Shown: positions 49,005 to 62,319, counted from the first letter of the stretch. The stretch: DNA of 64,000 nucleotides from Antilocapra americana (GCA_007570785.1 ML664199.1:24782400-24846399), one strand, 5' to 3'. Made by a program: numbers and translations. The notes: a model not told the origin generated them from the letters alone.

Positions 49005-49310
49005 GTTACAGCCATAGAGAGCAAACTTACGGTTTCCAGAGGGGAAAGGAAAGAGAGAGGGGTATATTAGGAGTTTGGGATTAACGGATACACATTACTA
49101 TATATAAAATAGATAAACAACAAGATCTATTATCTAGCACATGGTACTATATTCAATATTTTTAATAACCTATAACACAAAATAATCTGATATATATATA
49201 TTTATATTATTACTCAGTTATATGTATATAAATGAATCACTTTGCTCTACACCTGAAACTAGCAAAATAATATAAATCAGCTATATTTCAACTTGAGAAT
49301 GAGAACTCCC
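49005..49310 (+). mobile_element. Older L1 3' UTR
   Basis: CAAACTTACGGTTTCCAGAGGGG..TATATTAGGAGTTTGGGATTAACGG..AAATGAATCACTTTGCTCTACACCTGAAACTAGC..CAGCTATATTTCAA, typical L1 3' UTR order. Confidence 0.72.
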
Positions 49311-50404
49311 TAAACCTGCCTTTCCCACTCGTTGGCCCCTACCCTCACCATCGCCACTGTTAGTACTGTGAAAATTACCTCAATATTACTATCAGGGGAA
49401 ATCACTTCTAATAATTAGTATGACCAAGGCAAATCAAATTGCTCTATATTTTAGTGTTTTAATTTTTTTTTAAAAAGGCTTAAAAAGTCTGCTTGCCTCT
49501 CTGGGTGAGTCAAATGAGTTAATTCTTCATGTAACAGTGAAGTGTGAAGTGCCATCCCCCTATGAGACCTTATTACTGTGAAGATGTCCATTTAGAAAGA
49601 AGTGTCGCCTGTAGCAGAAAGAGTCCCCATCTTAGCTGCCTTTTTATTAAAAGTCAACGTCATGGATTTTTGATGGTTCTCTTTTGAATACGAATCATCT
49701 GCATCATAAATCTTTTTTCTTTCCCTTGGAAGTTTTACCATATCTTTCTATGTATGAAAAAACTCATCAAATCTGAATAAAAGGAGAAGAAATTCAGTCT
49801 GGATGTGACCTATGATGCTGGAATTTCTGTAAGTACAACAGAGGATTAGCAGCTAAGGTAATGAAACATCATCTTCATGAAGACATTAAAGGCAAGGTCA
49901 TACCACGCTCCTTCAGGCAAATAATGAGGGTCACTCAGGACCAGGGTGGGTTAAATGAGATATTTGCTTTCACAATATCCAGTGGTGTAGAGCATCACAT
50001 AAAGCTGATTGGGTCCTTAACAAGCATCCCATCATTGTCTTATTTCCTTCCTTTGTAAATGCTGCTCACACTGCACGTACCACTCAGCTTCATCAGTGAA
50101 GTGTGGTATGTGCTTGTTGTGTTTATTATGTGAATTAAACACAATCTAGGCCATTATCAATAAAAAATATTAATGTACTAAGTACTGAATATCTTTTACT
50201 TGCTGTCAGTAAACTCATAGTGTAGTTAGACTTAGTGGCTGGAGCAACTTAGAATATAAAGTTGCCAGTAGGCTGTGAAAATCTCTCATGGTGGTGAGGC
50301 AAAGATTTTGTAGGGCTCAGATCATTTTGGGTGATCACATTTTTGGTATGTGTACCCTGAGAAATTCCATGGTTTATTTCAGGATCTAGATTGATGCAGT
50401 GACT
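49311..50404. other. No gene recognised
   Basis: Single-copy-like, AT-rich. Confidence 0.35.
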
Positions 50405-51557
50405 TTTAGAAAGAATGCAGGATAAGGAGAATCCATGTAAGAAAAATAAAAACAGAAAGTCTAATTATCTTGGATCTGACAAAGTGTCCATGAAAATAGC
50501 AGAAAACATGGGAGCCAGAAGGTAGTGGTTGACTTATTAAAAGTGATGAAAGAAAAAAACTGTCAAAAAAGAATTCTATATCTAGCAAAGCTGTGCTACA
50601 AAAAAGTGAAGAAGACATTAAAAAGTCCCAGATAAAAAATAATAATCAGGTAGTCAGATAAACAGTAACTAAGAGAGTTCCTTGCTAGCACATCTGACCT
50701 ATAGGAGATACTATTAAGCAGTCCTTTATTTTGAAAAGGAAGAACACCATTCATTAACTTGAATGCATGTAAAGAAATAAACAGCACCAGTAAAGATAAT
50801 TACACAGGTAAATACAGAAGGCAGTATAAATGCATTTTTTGTTTATAACTCTATTTTACCCTATTTAATTTCCTTCCCCATTTTCCCCTATTTGATTTAA
50901 AACACAAATGCATACTGCAGTAACTGTAAGCCCAAACTGATGGAAACAATGTATACAGATATATTTTGTGACAGTAAGTGGGGAATGGAGACCATATCTA
51001 TACAAAAGCAAAGCTTTTTTGTACAGCATTAACATTAATTTGATAGTAATCCAAGCCAGATTGGTATAAATAAAGATGTTAACAATAATTCCCAAAGTAA
51101 ACACTAAAATCTTAAAAATACACAAGAAGAAGGAAGTAAATAATAAAGACAAGGGTAGCAGTAAATGAAACAGAGAATTAAAAAATAATGGAGAAAAATC
51201 ATTAAAATCAAAAGTTGGATCTTTGAAAAGATCAACAAAGTTGACAAAAATTTCTGATCAAGAAAAGGGGAGAGAGATAAGACTCAAATGCTAAAATCAG
51301 AAATGAAAGAGGAAACATTACTCTTAATCTTATAAGAATAATATGGATTATAAGGAAATACTTTCTAAATGACCATGGAAGGCCAGTTCACACCCACAAG
51401 GACAAACAAGCAGAAAGTTGGACAGCACCACGCCCTGGCCAGGATGTGGAGAAACTGACCCTTATGCATTGCTAATGAGATTGTGAAATGTCCCAGCCCC
51501 TTTCAAAAACACTTCATCAGTTCCTCAAAAATGAGATGTAGGATTACCATATGAATT
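50405..51557 (+). mobile_element. Ancient L1 fragments
   Basis: AGAATTCTATATCTAGCAAAGCTGTGC..CAGCACCAGTAAAGATAATTACACAGGTAAATA resembles old L1M-type sequence. It is followed, with gaps, by an ORF2 3' piece (CCAGGATGTGGAGAAACTGACCCTTATGCATTGC) at 51395-51557. Confidence 0.6.
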
Positions 51558-51850
51558 CCTTTCCCAGGGCAGCCAGAACAGACTGTCACATTCGGAAACC
51601 ACACAACTGTATCATCTCCGAGTTGCGGAGGCTGGAAGTCTGAGATCAAGGTGTGCACAGGGCTGGTTTCCACCAAGGATGCTGGTGGGGAATCTGTTCC
51701 TTGCCTCTCTCCAGGCTTCTGGTGTTTGCTGCCACCATGGCTGGTCCCCAGTGGTCCTCGGTTTATAAGATACTTCTCTCCAATCTTTTCCTTCTTGCTC
51801 ACAGTATTCTCCCTATGTGTCTGTGTCCAAATTACCCATTTTATCAATAA
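51558..51850 (-). mobile_element. Probable MaLR (MLT1-like) LTR, antisense
   Basis: CCCAGGGCAGCCAGAACAGACTGTCACA..GCGGAGGCTGGAAGTCTGAGATCAAGGTG..TGTTCCTTGCCTCTCTCCAGGCTTCTGGTG fits the antisense of MLT1-type ERVL-MaLR LTRs. It is non-coding and strongly decayed. Confidence 0.45.
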
Positions 51851-51944
51851 TAAGTGTCTTGGTTCTGTACAATTCCCTTCCTTAGGGAAGCCCTTGGCAA
51901 AACCAGATGTACGTACTGTCCTGGGGTTCAAGGGTAGCCACACT

Positions 51945-52148
51945 TCATTGGAAAATACTCTGACACTGGGAAAGATTGAGGGCAGGAGGAGAAGTGGTGG
52001 CAGAGGATGAGATGATTAAATGGCATCAGTGACTCAATGGACATGAGTTTGAGCAAACTCCGGAAGATGGTGAAGGGTAGGGGAAGCCTGGTGTGCTGCA
52101 GTCCATGGGGTCACAAAGAGTCAGACACAAGTGAACAACTGAACAACA
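51945..52148 (+). mobile_element. BovB 3'-end fragment, sense
   Basis: GACACTGGGAAAGATTGAGGGCAGGAGGAGAAG..GGACATGAGTTTGAGCAAACTCCGG..CAAAGAGTCAGACACAAGTGAACAACTGAAC. Confidence 0.85.
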
Positions 52149-53209
52149 TCAACAAACATATTCTTTCAATATGTTTCTCTTTGCATAAAATAGCTTGTGA
52201 ACACTGTCTTCTTTTTGTAATCTGATAATTTGTTATCTGAAATGGAAACCTGGTACATATGTTTAAGGCAGTTTGAAATGTCTTCCTGTAGGTCTAAATC
52301 CTGTGTGCTGGGGAAAGCTATTAAAGTGTTTTGGGCAAGGTCCGGTATGCCCAAAGCATCTTGTAGGAAGATTAATCTGGCTGTTGAGTATGGTGCGAGT
52401 TAGCAATAAGCCCTTCCTGACCTTCAGTTGCTCTGGGGGCTCTTTGTCAAATGCATTACTTTCCACAACTGCCATATGGAATTTTTCATCTGGAATAATC
52501 TCTAGAGATCTGAATATGGGTGACAAAAGAAATATCTCCTTGTTTTGATAAAAGAAAACCCCTGTGTTTCTTGAAATGTTATTTTAGCTTGATAGGAAAT
52601 TCTGTTAGAATTATAATATCAAGTTTGAGAGCAGGAAAGAAAGGTTTAGCTTAATTTTCTCATTTTCAGATAAGGAAAGTGGGGCCAGGGGGATTTAAAT
52701 GACTTTTTTAGAGTTATAAAATAAATGAATTCTTTAATCTTTGGCTTAGGAAAAAAACCTGTAAGGAATCTGTATATTTCCAACCCATTTTTATTTCCTC
52801 TTTATTGTCAACCTTCAGTAATTCTGAATAATTTATCTTCAACTTGATTTAATTGCTTATTTATTTTTGCTCCTTAAATACGTTTTATTTTTGTTCATAA
52901 ATTATAATCTTTGAAGTCAGACACTGTATATTTTACTCCTTTATAATTTAATGTTTCACATTGTTTAGAATATCATTTTACCTGCAGTTACTGCTCAGTC
53001 AATGTGAATTAATGAGTGGTCCTAAGACCACTCCCAGTGTGTTCTATTTGTCAGTCAGATAGGCAGTTACTTAGGGTCTATGGGATTTTCAAGTGCTTAT
53101 GTTTGAAACCTGAAAAAACATGTATTCCCCAATATAAGAAAAACCACACAAATAAAATGCCTAACTGCTCACTAAACATCTGTTAATTATTCATAATTAT
53201 CTATGAGTT
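52149..53209. other. No gene recognised
   Basis: AT-rich single-copy-like sequence. Confidence 0.35.
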
Positions 53210-53220
53210 ACACATAATAA

Positions 53221-53431
53221 AGGGCTTCCTTGGTGGGTCAGATGGTAAAGAATCTGCCTGCTCACGAAGAAGACACTGATTCGATCCCTGGGTGGGGAAG
53301 ATCCCCTGGAGGAAGGCATGGCAATCCACTCTGGTATTCTTGCTTGGAGAATTCCCATGGACAAAGGAGCCTGGTGGGCTACAGTCCATGGGGTCACAAA
53401 GAGACAGACACGACTGAGCGCCTGAGCGCAC
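53221..53431 (+). mobile_element. Bov-tA SINE with 11-bp duplication
   Basis: Head GGGCTTCCTTGGTGGGTCAG, complete body and tail. The duplication ACACATAATAA (53210-53220) / ACACATAGTAA (53432-53442) has one mismatch. Confidence 0.9.
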
Positions 53432-53442
53432 ACACATAGTAA

Positions 53443-55112
53443 GCGGTGCATTCACTCTGTCATGATGTGGATGGAGCTCTTCAAAAGCCGAGCCATATTC
53501 TCCCAGTGGAGGCAGGCATCTTTTGATAACTGAGCAATAATCCAGATTCACATTATAATCACTGATCATGACTGTGAGCTAAGAAACTTTTACATAGAGT
53601 TTTCTTCTTTTCTGTAGTAAGTAACTGTCCGACTTTTCCAACTTTTTTTCTAGGTACCTTTTGTTTCCCGATCTGCCCCACAGGGTCGTCTTTTCCCACA
53701 GGTGGAGGTGTCCTCCCAAGGTGCCCCCTGCCCCCTCCCACCCAGTGCCCCTCGGCTGGTGCACAGCAGTGGTCCCAGGGTGTCCCTTCACTCCTGGCTG
53801 GGCTGACCAGAAGCAGGTTGCGTCCAAGTCTTCCCCTCCCTTGTTGGAGCCCCTCATTTCTCCAAAAGCATATCTTTAAGCTTCTTCTTAAGAAAGAGTA
53901 TGTGGGAGGCAAACTCAACAAAAAATGTAGTTTTAAAGATGTCGTGACTTCACACTTCAGAAAAGGTTCACTCTGTAAAGTTCTAAGATAAAAATAATTT
54001 TCCCTCGAAATTTGGGAGCTATTTTTCCATGATTTTTACCACCTTGAAATTTTGATGAAAGACTGACAGTCTGTCTGGTTATCATTTCCTTGTAGATGAT
54101 GTGCTTTATTTTTTATTGCAAGAAGACTTAAGAACCATAGCTTAGTCCTTGTTATTCTGAAATCTCCTGATGAGATTTCTTTTACTCTGACTCGATTATA
54201 AGTAATTCTCATTCACAGAAAGAAACAAACCCAAGCTCAAATGAGCTTGAACAATAAAGCAATTAATGTGCTCCAATAACAGAGACGTTGACTGCCATCA
54301 GCTCCCAGCCTATTTTGGTTCCAGAATTCCTTATTAAAATGGTTTGCCTCTGCATTCCCAGAAAACCTGAAGCCATTAATTGAGGTTTCATAAGTAGCCA
54401 GTCCACTTTTGAACCAATCTCTGTAGTCAGGGAGATGAAAGGGACTATAATAGGCCCTAGCCCTGGGGCTGGGAGTGGAGTCTGCCTCCCAGGAACCTCA
54501 GGGCCCCCATTAGAAATAAAAGACTGTAGGGAAGAAGAGAGGGGGAGATCGGGACTGGGGGGCACTTAGCTAATTGCCACAAGAAGTTTCCTTTTTCCTT
54601 CTCATTTTTATTCAGAACACTCAATGGAAACTTGTAATGTAGAAACTAAAAATTTTAAAACAATTATTGCTTAGGAAAACCTATCTGCTCCTTTTCCTGT
54701 CTTGTTTCTGTTTGGAATGCTCACCGATTTTTTGTTATTGCTCTTCTCTCCTCTCTTCTTTTAATGCTCTGTCCTTCAGTGCTTTTGTGCTCAAAACAGT
54801 GACGTATCAAGGGTATTTGGCTCTTCTTCAAGTCTACTTCTGAAACTCAGATGGGCGACACTGCCCAGTGGACAGAAATTGAAATTATTTTCAGTTGTAA
54901 GGTGGGAACCATATGTGTTTCATGCAAAGAAGTGCAGATTAATTTACTCCAAACAAAATCACTGGATCTCGATAAAGACGCTAGCTGCTGTGATCCCAGG
55001 AAACACAAGGATCGACACCAAGGCGGTTAGAACAGATCTTGCTGATGCCCAAGTCCCTGGCCCACATCTTACTGTTGTCAGCCAGTAACTCTGAAGGTCC
55101 ATCCTCCTCTTT
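53443..55112. other. Single-copy-like sequence, no gene recognised
   Basis: Start of the longest low-repeat stretch. GC-rich patch at 53680-53850. Frames such as 53559-53921 minus and 54263-54565 minus have no known domain. Confidence 0.35.
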
Positions 55113-55168
55113 TAGCACAACATTGTATATCAACCATACTCCAATGAAATTAAAAACAAATTAGACAA
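55113..55168 (+). mobile_element. Tiny L1 3' terminus
   Basis: TTTAGCACAACATTGTATATCAACCATACTCCAATGAAATTAAAAAC matches the last 50 bases of older L1 3' ends. Confidence 0.55.
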
Positions 55169-56925
55169 CCACAGAAACAGCTAAAATCTGAAGCTGGTAG
55201 ATGATTTGTGCTCTGAAAATGTAACAGAACCTTAAATTATTTCAGATGTCAAAATGACTCCTTACTTTCTGAGAGGTTTATCTATTTTACTTTATGGCTT
55301 GTCATCAGAAGCCTCTAAAACCCCATAAAACATTGCACTGACTACTGATTCCAGACCCTCCTCTGAGTTCCTCAGTCTTTTCTCCACTGTTACCCAGCTG
55401 ACCAGTCTCTGCAGAAGGATGAGTGTTACTCTCAGGGTTGCGACCTCAACTGAGGGCATGAGTAGACCCAGCCGAGGAGATGGTCTGAGCACATTGAGAA
55501 AGCTTGGGCTTTCACATCAGAAAGATGGTTTCAGTCAGTGAGAAACTGAGCCACATGAATAACTTCCGATCAGCATTCCTCCTTGGGCTGATGTCAGCTT
55601 TTGGCCATGAACTTGAAGCTATTTGTGTGAGGTTATATATGTATGAAACCCAAAGCACTGAAGATGGGTGGAGAAGGGATTAGCAGTACATCTGATACAA
55701 GTGTGAATTGGGGCTAAGTTCATAGAGAAAAATGGACTTCAGCCCTAAAACAGCGTCCTCATTGCAGAGGGGCACATGCTGAGAAAGGAGCAGTAGTGTG
55801 TAGTCCCTCAGGGCAGGCAGGAAGGAGGGCTGAGCCTGACCCTGGTGAGAAGGTCTGACAGCTGGAGCTGATGGTCTCACATTTAGCCATAGTCATTTGT
55901 GTGTTTAACTCAGTGGGCAGAGCCTGCAGCCTCCCAGCATGACCTGCTTAGAGGCTGAGCAGCAAGTCCATATTCTGCCCCACCCCTGGCTCCCAGAGCC
56001 TCTGGACCTGCTCTGAGCAGTGGGCCTGATGTTGCCCACAGCCCCTGGACTCCTTGTCTCTCCCACACAGTCCATAGCTTTATTCTACACCTGGTTTTCC
56101 CCATCATTAAACCCTGAGTGATTCGGGGAAGATGAGCAACAGAGCGGCTCAGAGAATCACTCTTTTAAGTTCTAACTTCTTAACTGGCCTTTGAGTGAAA
56201 TGATCTGCTTCAGAGAAGAGTTAGGGCACTAATTAGTGTTTTGAAATCCCATTCAAAACCAGGATAATAAGATTCTAAATTCCTAGTTTTGCCTCCGAAC
56301 TAAATCCTTGAGCTATTTCTGAGTGGTTTCTTAATTTCTTTGTTCTCCACTGCTCAGCATTCATTCATCCTCTTTGTCTAAATTATTCTTACTGCTCCAG
56401 GTTGGTTTAGAATGAGGAAGGTGTCTCAGATGTGGCTGTGCAATTTTCAAGCAAGAAAAAGCACAACTGACATCCCCTTTCATTTATCTCATCGCATCCT
56501 AAAATGAAAAAATCAATCTGCTTTTCATTAATGTTAAAGAAATGAGCAGGAAAGCATGGGAGTGCCCCCACCCCTGCAATGATGTGGATGGATTCAGAGT
56601 GAGTCACAGTTCTGTGCTCCGATTTTTTCCAGTCCTCGAAGGAAACGATAAGTCATACATCACCACCTGCATGTCTCCGAGAGGTAGATTGATGACATTC
56701 TGAAAGTATATCCAGTGGTTAGGCACAAAAGTCCTCTCAAACTGTAAACTTTTATTTCTAAACTTCTTCTCAACTTACATTTTATTCAGACACACTCTTC
56801 TTGGCACAATCAATGGCTTCACCAAGTCCAAGAGCACAGATATTTTCCATGGGCATTCTATGCCATCCAGTTCCTCTCTCCTGGCACCAAACTACAGGAT
56901 TAGGTACTATTACATTTATTTGAGA
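55169..56925. other. Single-copy-like sequence, no gene recognised
   Basis: No repeat is recognised; short frames only, without domains. Confidence 0.35.
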
Positions 56926-57137
56926 GCTTACTGGTGGCTCAGTGGTAAAGAATCCACCTGCAATGCAGGAGACACAGGAAATGTAGGCTTGATCCCTGGT
57001 TGGAGAAGATACCCTGGAGGAGGAAATGGCAACTCACTTCAGTATTCTTGCCTGGAAAATCCCCTGGAGAGAAGCCTGGTAGGCTTCAGTCCATGGGGTC
57101 TCAAAGAGTCGGACACAACTGAAGCAACTGAATACAA
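56926..57137 (+). mobile_element. Bov-tA SINE
   Basis: Head GAGCTTACTGGTGGCTCAGTGG, body TATTCTTGCCTGGAAAATCC, tail CAAAGAGTCGGACACAACTGAAGC. Confidence 0.9.
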
Positions 57138-57937
57138 ATCTATTTTAAATATAAACAGAGTGTGTAGAGGGGGTTTCTGGTATTTATTACACCCTGTCAA
57201 GTCTTCTAATTTCTATGTAATTACACTACTGGTAGAGACTAAGAAATAGTCCCCAATCCCACATACTTGCTGTCTTGACACCATGAATTTGAGAATGAAC
57301 GTCCCCCAGACTTTTCCCACCAGACAGCTCCGGGTAGACACAGCCAACAATGATCACTGGAAATCAGAAATCTCCTCTGTAAATTCTTTGCATGTAAACT
57401 CTGTTTCATTATTGCGGGGAACAGAGTATTCACTTTTATTACTTATTAATTACAAAAGTTGTTCATTAGTTACAAATGTAAAAGATACCTTTGTACTGGA
57501 AAGGTCTGACAGATAACTACCCTCCACAACCAAGGCATCCTCCTGAATTCCACTAAGAAGGGACAGCTGACATAAACATCCAGACATGATACATCATTGC
57601 TAGTGTAACATTCTTGCTTAAAGTGTTTGCCATGAACCTAAACTTAAAAAAAAAAACAACTGAGGAACTGTTTAAGAAATAACTGGCCTTGACTCCTTGA
57701 AAATGTCAGTGATGTGAAATATAGAAGTAGGGAGGCAGTCTTGGATTGAAAGATGTTAGATGCAGTGCAACAGTTTGACAGGATCTGGGCAGTAAAAAGC
57801 TGTAAACCATCTCACTGGCAAGTTTGGGAAACAAGACTGGTGACTGTGTATCATGTACTGAGATGCTCCTTATACTGTCACCTGTGGGTCTCTTGCTGGC
57901 GACTGTGCTGAGGTTATATAGGATAATGTGCTTATCC
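57138..57937. other. No gene recognised
   Basis: Single-copy-like; A run at 57645-57656. Confidence 0.35.
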
Positions 57938-58392
57938 TTGTTTAGTCGCTCAGTCTGTCCGACTCTTTGTGACCCCATGGACTGCAGCACAACAGGCTTC
58001 CCTGTCTTCATCATCTCCTGGAGTTTGCTCAAATTCATTCCCACTGAGTGGGTGATGCCATCCAAACATCTCATCCTCTGTTGCCCCCTTTTCTGCCTAC
58101 CTTCAATCTTTCCCAGCATCAGCGTGTTTTAAAATGAGTCAGTTCTTCCAATCAGGTGGTCAAAGTATTGGAGCTTAAGCATCAGTCCTTCCAGTTGATT
58201 CAGGGTTGATTTCCTTTAGGACTACCTGCTTTGATCTCCTTACCATCCAAGGGACTCTTAAGAGTCTTCTATAACAACACAGTTCAAAAGTATCAATTCT
58301 TCACTGTTAAGCTTTTTTATTGTCCAGTTCTCACATCTGTACATGGCTACTGAAAAAAATCATAGCTTTGACTATATGGATCTTTGTAGATC
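57938..58392 (-). mobile_element. BovB 3'-end fragment
   Basis: Antisense BovB 3' end from TTTAGTCGCTCAGTCTGTCCGAC to TGGCTACTGAAAAAAATCATAGC, truncated before the reverse transcriptase. Confidence 0.88.
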
Positions 58393-58489
58393 CTTGTCCT
58401 TAGGTGACATTCTGGATCTGGGGTATTTGATGAGGACATTATAATGATTAAGATGCACATGCACACAGGTGGTCATGCATTAATAATTG

Positions 58490-58582
58490 TCGTCAATTAC
58501 GGGCAAAATGTATTTCAGTGTTTATTGTACTGTTCTTTCAGTATCTCTGTAGATTTGAAAATTTTCAAAATAAAAGTTGGTG
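58490..58582 (+). mobile_element. Possible old L1 3' terminus
   Basis: CTTTCAGTATCTCTGTAGATTTGAAAATTTTCAAAATAAAAGTTGG resembles the end of older mammalian L1 3' UTRs. Confidence 0.45.
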
Positions 58583-58707
58583 GAAAATCGGTTCCTGCCC
58601 CTGGAAATTTACTTGAGGAAATAAATGACTCTATTTATTCACTTTTATTTTGCTCACGGGTCTTGTGGTGGACCATCACACTCCTGAAGCTAGAGACAAG
58701 AATTGTT

Positions 58708-58908
58708 ATTGTTCAGTCCCTAAATTGCATCTGACTCTTTGGGACCCCATGGACTGTAGCTTTCCAGGCTCCTCTGTCCATGGGACTCTCTAGGCAAGAA
58801 TACTGGAGTGGGTTGCCATTTTTTCCTCCAGGGGATCTTCCCAACTCAGGGATCAAACCTGGGTTTCCTGCATTACAGGTGGGTTCTTCACCATCTGAGC
58901 CATGAGGC
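58708..58908 (-). mobile_element. Bov-tA SINE
   Basis: Antisense body (GTTATTGTTCAGTCCCTAAATTGC) and head (TTCACCATCTGAGCCATGAGGC). Confidence 0.88.
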
Positions 58909-58959
58909 AGTATCCTTTCAACATATTTGAAAGTTTCTAAGAGAGTCAAATGATCTCAC

Positions 58960-58999
58960 CACACACAGCACACACACACACACACACTCACACACACAT
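58960..58999. repeat. (CA)n microsatellite
   Basis: Interrupted CA repeat of about 40 bases; it separates a SINE from L1 sequence. Confidence 0.85.
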
Positions 59000-59480
59000 G
59001 ATAACTATGTGATGGGAGTGTCAACTAACCTTATTGTGGTAATTATTTCAGAATGTAAATATATATCAAATCATCACAGTGTATACCTTAAACCTACACA
59101 ATGTTAAATGTCAAATATATTTCAAAAAGATGGAAAAATTAGCAAAGAACTTGAAGAGACAGGTAACCAAAGAAGATATATAAATGGCCAGAAAGCACAT
59201 GAAATAATACTCAAAAATCATTAGTCATTAGGGAAATGCTAATCAAGTCATGATGAGATACCGCTTCATATCTACAAGGATAAATAAGAGACAAACAGTA
59301 ACAATTGTTATCAAGGACAGAAAGAAAACGGAACCCTCGTACATTGCTGCTGGAATTGTAAAAGTGGTGCAGCTGCTTTAGAAAGCATTTTGGCTGCCCT
59401 TCAAAATGTTAGCGTTTTCTATATGACCAAGCAATTTCATTCCTAGACATATACCTCAAAGGGATGAAAACATACTTCCT
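59000..59480 (+). mobile_element. Two ancient L1 pieces in tandem
   Basis: 59000-59125 is an L1 3' terminus (GTGTATACCTTAAACCTACACAATGTTAAATGTCAAATATATTTC). 59130-59480 is an ORF2 3' piece (AACTTGAAGAGACAGGTAACC..GATGAGATACCGCTTCATATC). Their order is reversed relative to one element, so they derive from two insertions. Confidence 0.62.
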
Positions 59481-59861
59481 CTTAAAGTTTTCTTGATTTG
59501 CATATAAATATGCTTCTATCATTTTGTCATATAAATCATGCAATATGTATATGCAAGAATATTCAACCTTTTTAAAATGGAAATACTTTGCTTGGGGATT
59601 TTTTAAAGTTCAGAATTGTTTAACTAGGCATTGGTATACACTTAGAGAAGTCTGTGTCATGCAGAATACAAGCAAGTGCAGTAGCTCCTGGAAGAGACAG
59701 CACCACAGCTGGCAGCTTTGTGAGTGTATGTGAGGGACAGACAGCGAGACTGCAGGTCATACTAGTGATCACAACTTGGAAAGTGAACAAAAGGATCATT
59801 TATGAGGCATTTCCAGGAACAAATATCAATTAAGCCTAGTTTCACGGCAGGAATAGAGATT
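59481..59861. other. No gene recognised
   Basis: Single-copy-like spacer. Confidence 0.35.
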
Positions 59862-60158
59862 CAGACATACAGAATGGGCATGTGGACACAGGGAGGGGAG
59901 GGATAGGTGGGCTGAACTGGGGGATTAACACTGACATATACACTACCCCGGGTAAGACAGACAGCTAGAGGGAAGCTGCTGTATAGCACCGGGAGCTCAG
60001 CTCCATGCTCTGTGATGACCTAGAGGGATAGAATTGGTGGGGGGAGTCCAAGAGGGAGGGCATATATTTATACCTGTAGGAGATTAACTTCATTGTGCAG
60101 CAGAAACTAACAGAGCATTGTAAAGCAATTGTACTCCAATAAAAAAAAAATTTTTAAA
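59862..60158 (+). mobile_element. L1 3' end
   Basis: GGGAGGGGAGGGATAGGTGGGC..GCTGCTGTATAGCACCGGGAGCTCAGC..TTGTGCAGCAGAAACTAACAGAGCATTG..CTCCAATAAAAAAAAAA. Confidence 0.78.
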
Positions 60159-60369
60159 TCACTTGAAACATGGATTGCCTCTAAAGTAACTGATGATAAA
60201 ATAAACAAATGTACCCATTACCAAAAGGTCTATGTAGGAGAAAGAACAATAAAATGCAAGTATGAAACTGTATAATAAGACTAAAACAGTGGACACTGAT
60301 AGACCGAAATGTCCGTAGCTCTCTGCTACCTCAACCTATAGTGAGATAAACAGAGGTGTGAGACCCAGG
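60159..60369. other. No gene recognised
   Basis: AT-rich spacer. Confidence 0.35.
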
Positions 60370-60785
60370 TGTTATGGACTATATCGTCTCCCCTCCCCCA
60401 CTCCAAGACATTCATCCATAGAGGCCCTAATTCTCAATGTGGTATTTAAAGGTGGGGCCTTTGGGAGTTAATTAGATTAGGTTTAGATAAGGTCTCTTTA
60501 AAGAAGAGACTCCAGGGCTTGCTTCCACCCCTGCTCCCTCCCTTCCTTCTCTCTTCCTCTATCCATCCTTCCATCCCGCTTCTCCCTTCCATCCCTCTTC
60601 TTCCTCCTTCCATCTCTCCTACCAGATTAAAAACACTGAAAGAAGACAGCCATCTGCATACAAGGGAGATAACTCTCACTAAAATAACTCAGGTGACCCC
60701 TTGATTTTGGACTTTCCAGCCTCCAGAACCACGAGAAATAAATGCCTATGGGATTTTTGTTATCGAAGTTCAGGCTAACACACCA
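60370..60785 (+). mobile_element. MaLR-type (MLT1-like) LTR
   Basis: GTGTTATGGACTATATCGTC..GTGGTATTTAAAGGTGGGGCCTTTGGGAG..GATTTTGGACTTTCCAGCCTCCAGAACCACGAGAAATAAATG..GGCTAACACA is the MLT1 order. A CCTTCC-rich expansion lies at 60536-60620. It is non-coding and ancient. Confidence 0.75.
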
Positions 60786-62319
60786 GATGAGGAGACACTG
60801 GTGATATTTCTACGATGAATGCAAATATCAATGTCTGGGTGACTTACACCAAGTGGTAAACACTTCCCTCTCTTTTATTCTCAGAGCACGTATTTGATTA
60901 AATATGTATTGGCTGGTTTTGAAAGTTGGACCTTCCTTTGACAAAAGAGACCTCAGGGAGTGTGTCTAATAAAGGCTCATTAGATACAGCAGCAGCGCAC
61001 AACAGCTTGGTAACACAACCACAAAAAGAACATCACAGTGCGAACACTGTGCCCAGTCTTGGATCTGCACAGGGGGACTTAAGAGACGGGGGCTCTTCTG
61101 TGTGGAAAGCAAAATGGACGTGCACAGTGTTGGCCCAGAGCAAGCAGGGATTTTGTAGTCCTAGAATACTGAGGATCACTGCAGACTTCCAAATGCTATC
61201 GGTGCAGAGAACTGAATGGAGAACAGTTGTTTTGCGAGCCTGGGCCTTCACGGCTTGAGGCCCCTACAGTTCTTACTTCTGGTGGATGCAGAGCATCCAT
61301 GCAGCATTTATATCTACCCCCATTGTAATGTGTCACATACATCAGCATCCGACATTATCTTATACACAGCAGAAGTTTGTCTCTTCAGGGGAAAATCCAT
61401 GTGGAACTTGTTCAAGAATATGGCGTATTATTAACTGAAAAACTTTATTTTTAAAAATTATCAGAATAAAAAAGGTTGATTTTTAGAAAAAATTTGGTAC
61501 TTAGGAGGGAAAAAAAAAAAACAGTTCTCCTGCAACCTCATTAATGGGAGAAAATCACTATCGAAGCAAGTTTTTCTTTGAAATCTTCTCTTTTCCAGCA
61601 TCGATTATATAGCTCAAATTTCACTAAACTCAGAAATAAACCTGCCTGCATCAAAGGCTTATCATTCAGAATGATTTTATTACACTGAATCATTGCTCTG
61701 TGTTCTCAAATGCCTCTTTAACAAGGAAGAGATCCCGGTGCTTTTTTTTTTTTTTTTCCTCCAGCTGCAGAATTAAGCTCCTAAGCTCCCTGGCAGCTTC
61801 TCTGTGGTTCAGGTCATTAGCTCTCCTGAAAACATCTAACGCCTGTAAGCCCTGGAGGTGGGAGCATCAGCTCAGGCTGAAGTGCTAAATCCCAGGGGGA
61901 CAGACACCACATTAATTCCTGTCTTCAGATTTTCCACGATTGTTTCAGCTCTGGAGCCAGAGTTTAGAGAATATATAAGGCAAGTAGAATAAACACACAA
62001 GGACCAACAATATTCTAAATACAAGGTTCACTTGGTCTCAAAGTGGTCTTCTCATATCTACCCACCCTGTCCCACCAGCCCCCAAATCCGTTTTCCGGCC
62101 ATTAAATGCCAACCTCCTCTGGCTGGACAGTGAGGGTAACTACTGGGCCAGGAGCGGAGGAGATAAACCTCATGCCAGCCCCGGTGAGAGCTAAGAGGAC
62201 AGATAAGGATCCAGGAAGTGGCAGAGAGAGGGCTGCCTGAGAATCATTTTAGTTCAGCTCCCTTCACGTCTCCTGCTTAGGATTTTGCAGTTTGTAATGC
62301 CGTTTTTATCTTCTTGTTC
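60786..62319. other. Single-copy-like sequence, no gene recognised
   Basis: A repeat-poor stretch. T run at 61743-61757. No domain-bearing frame. Confidence 0.35.
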
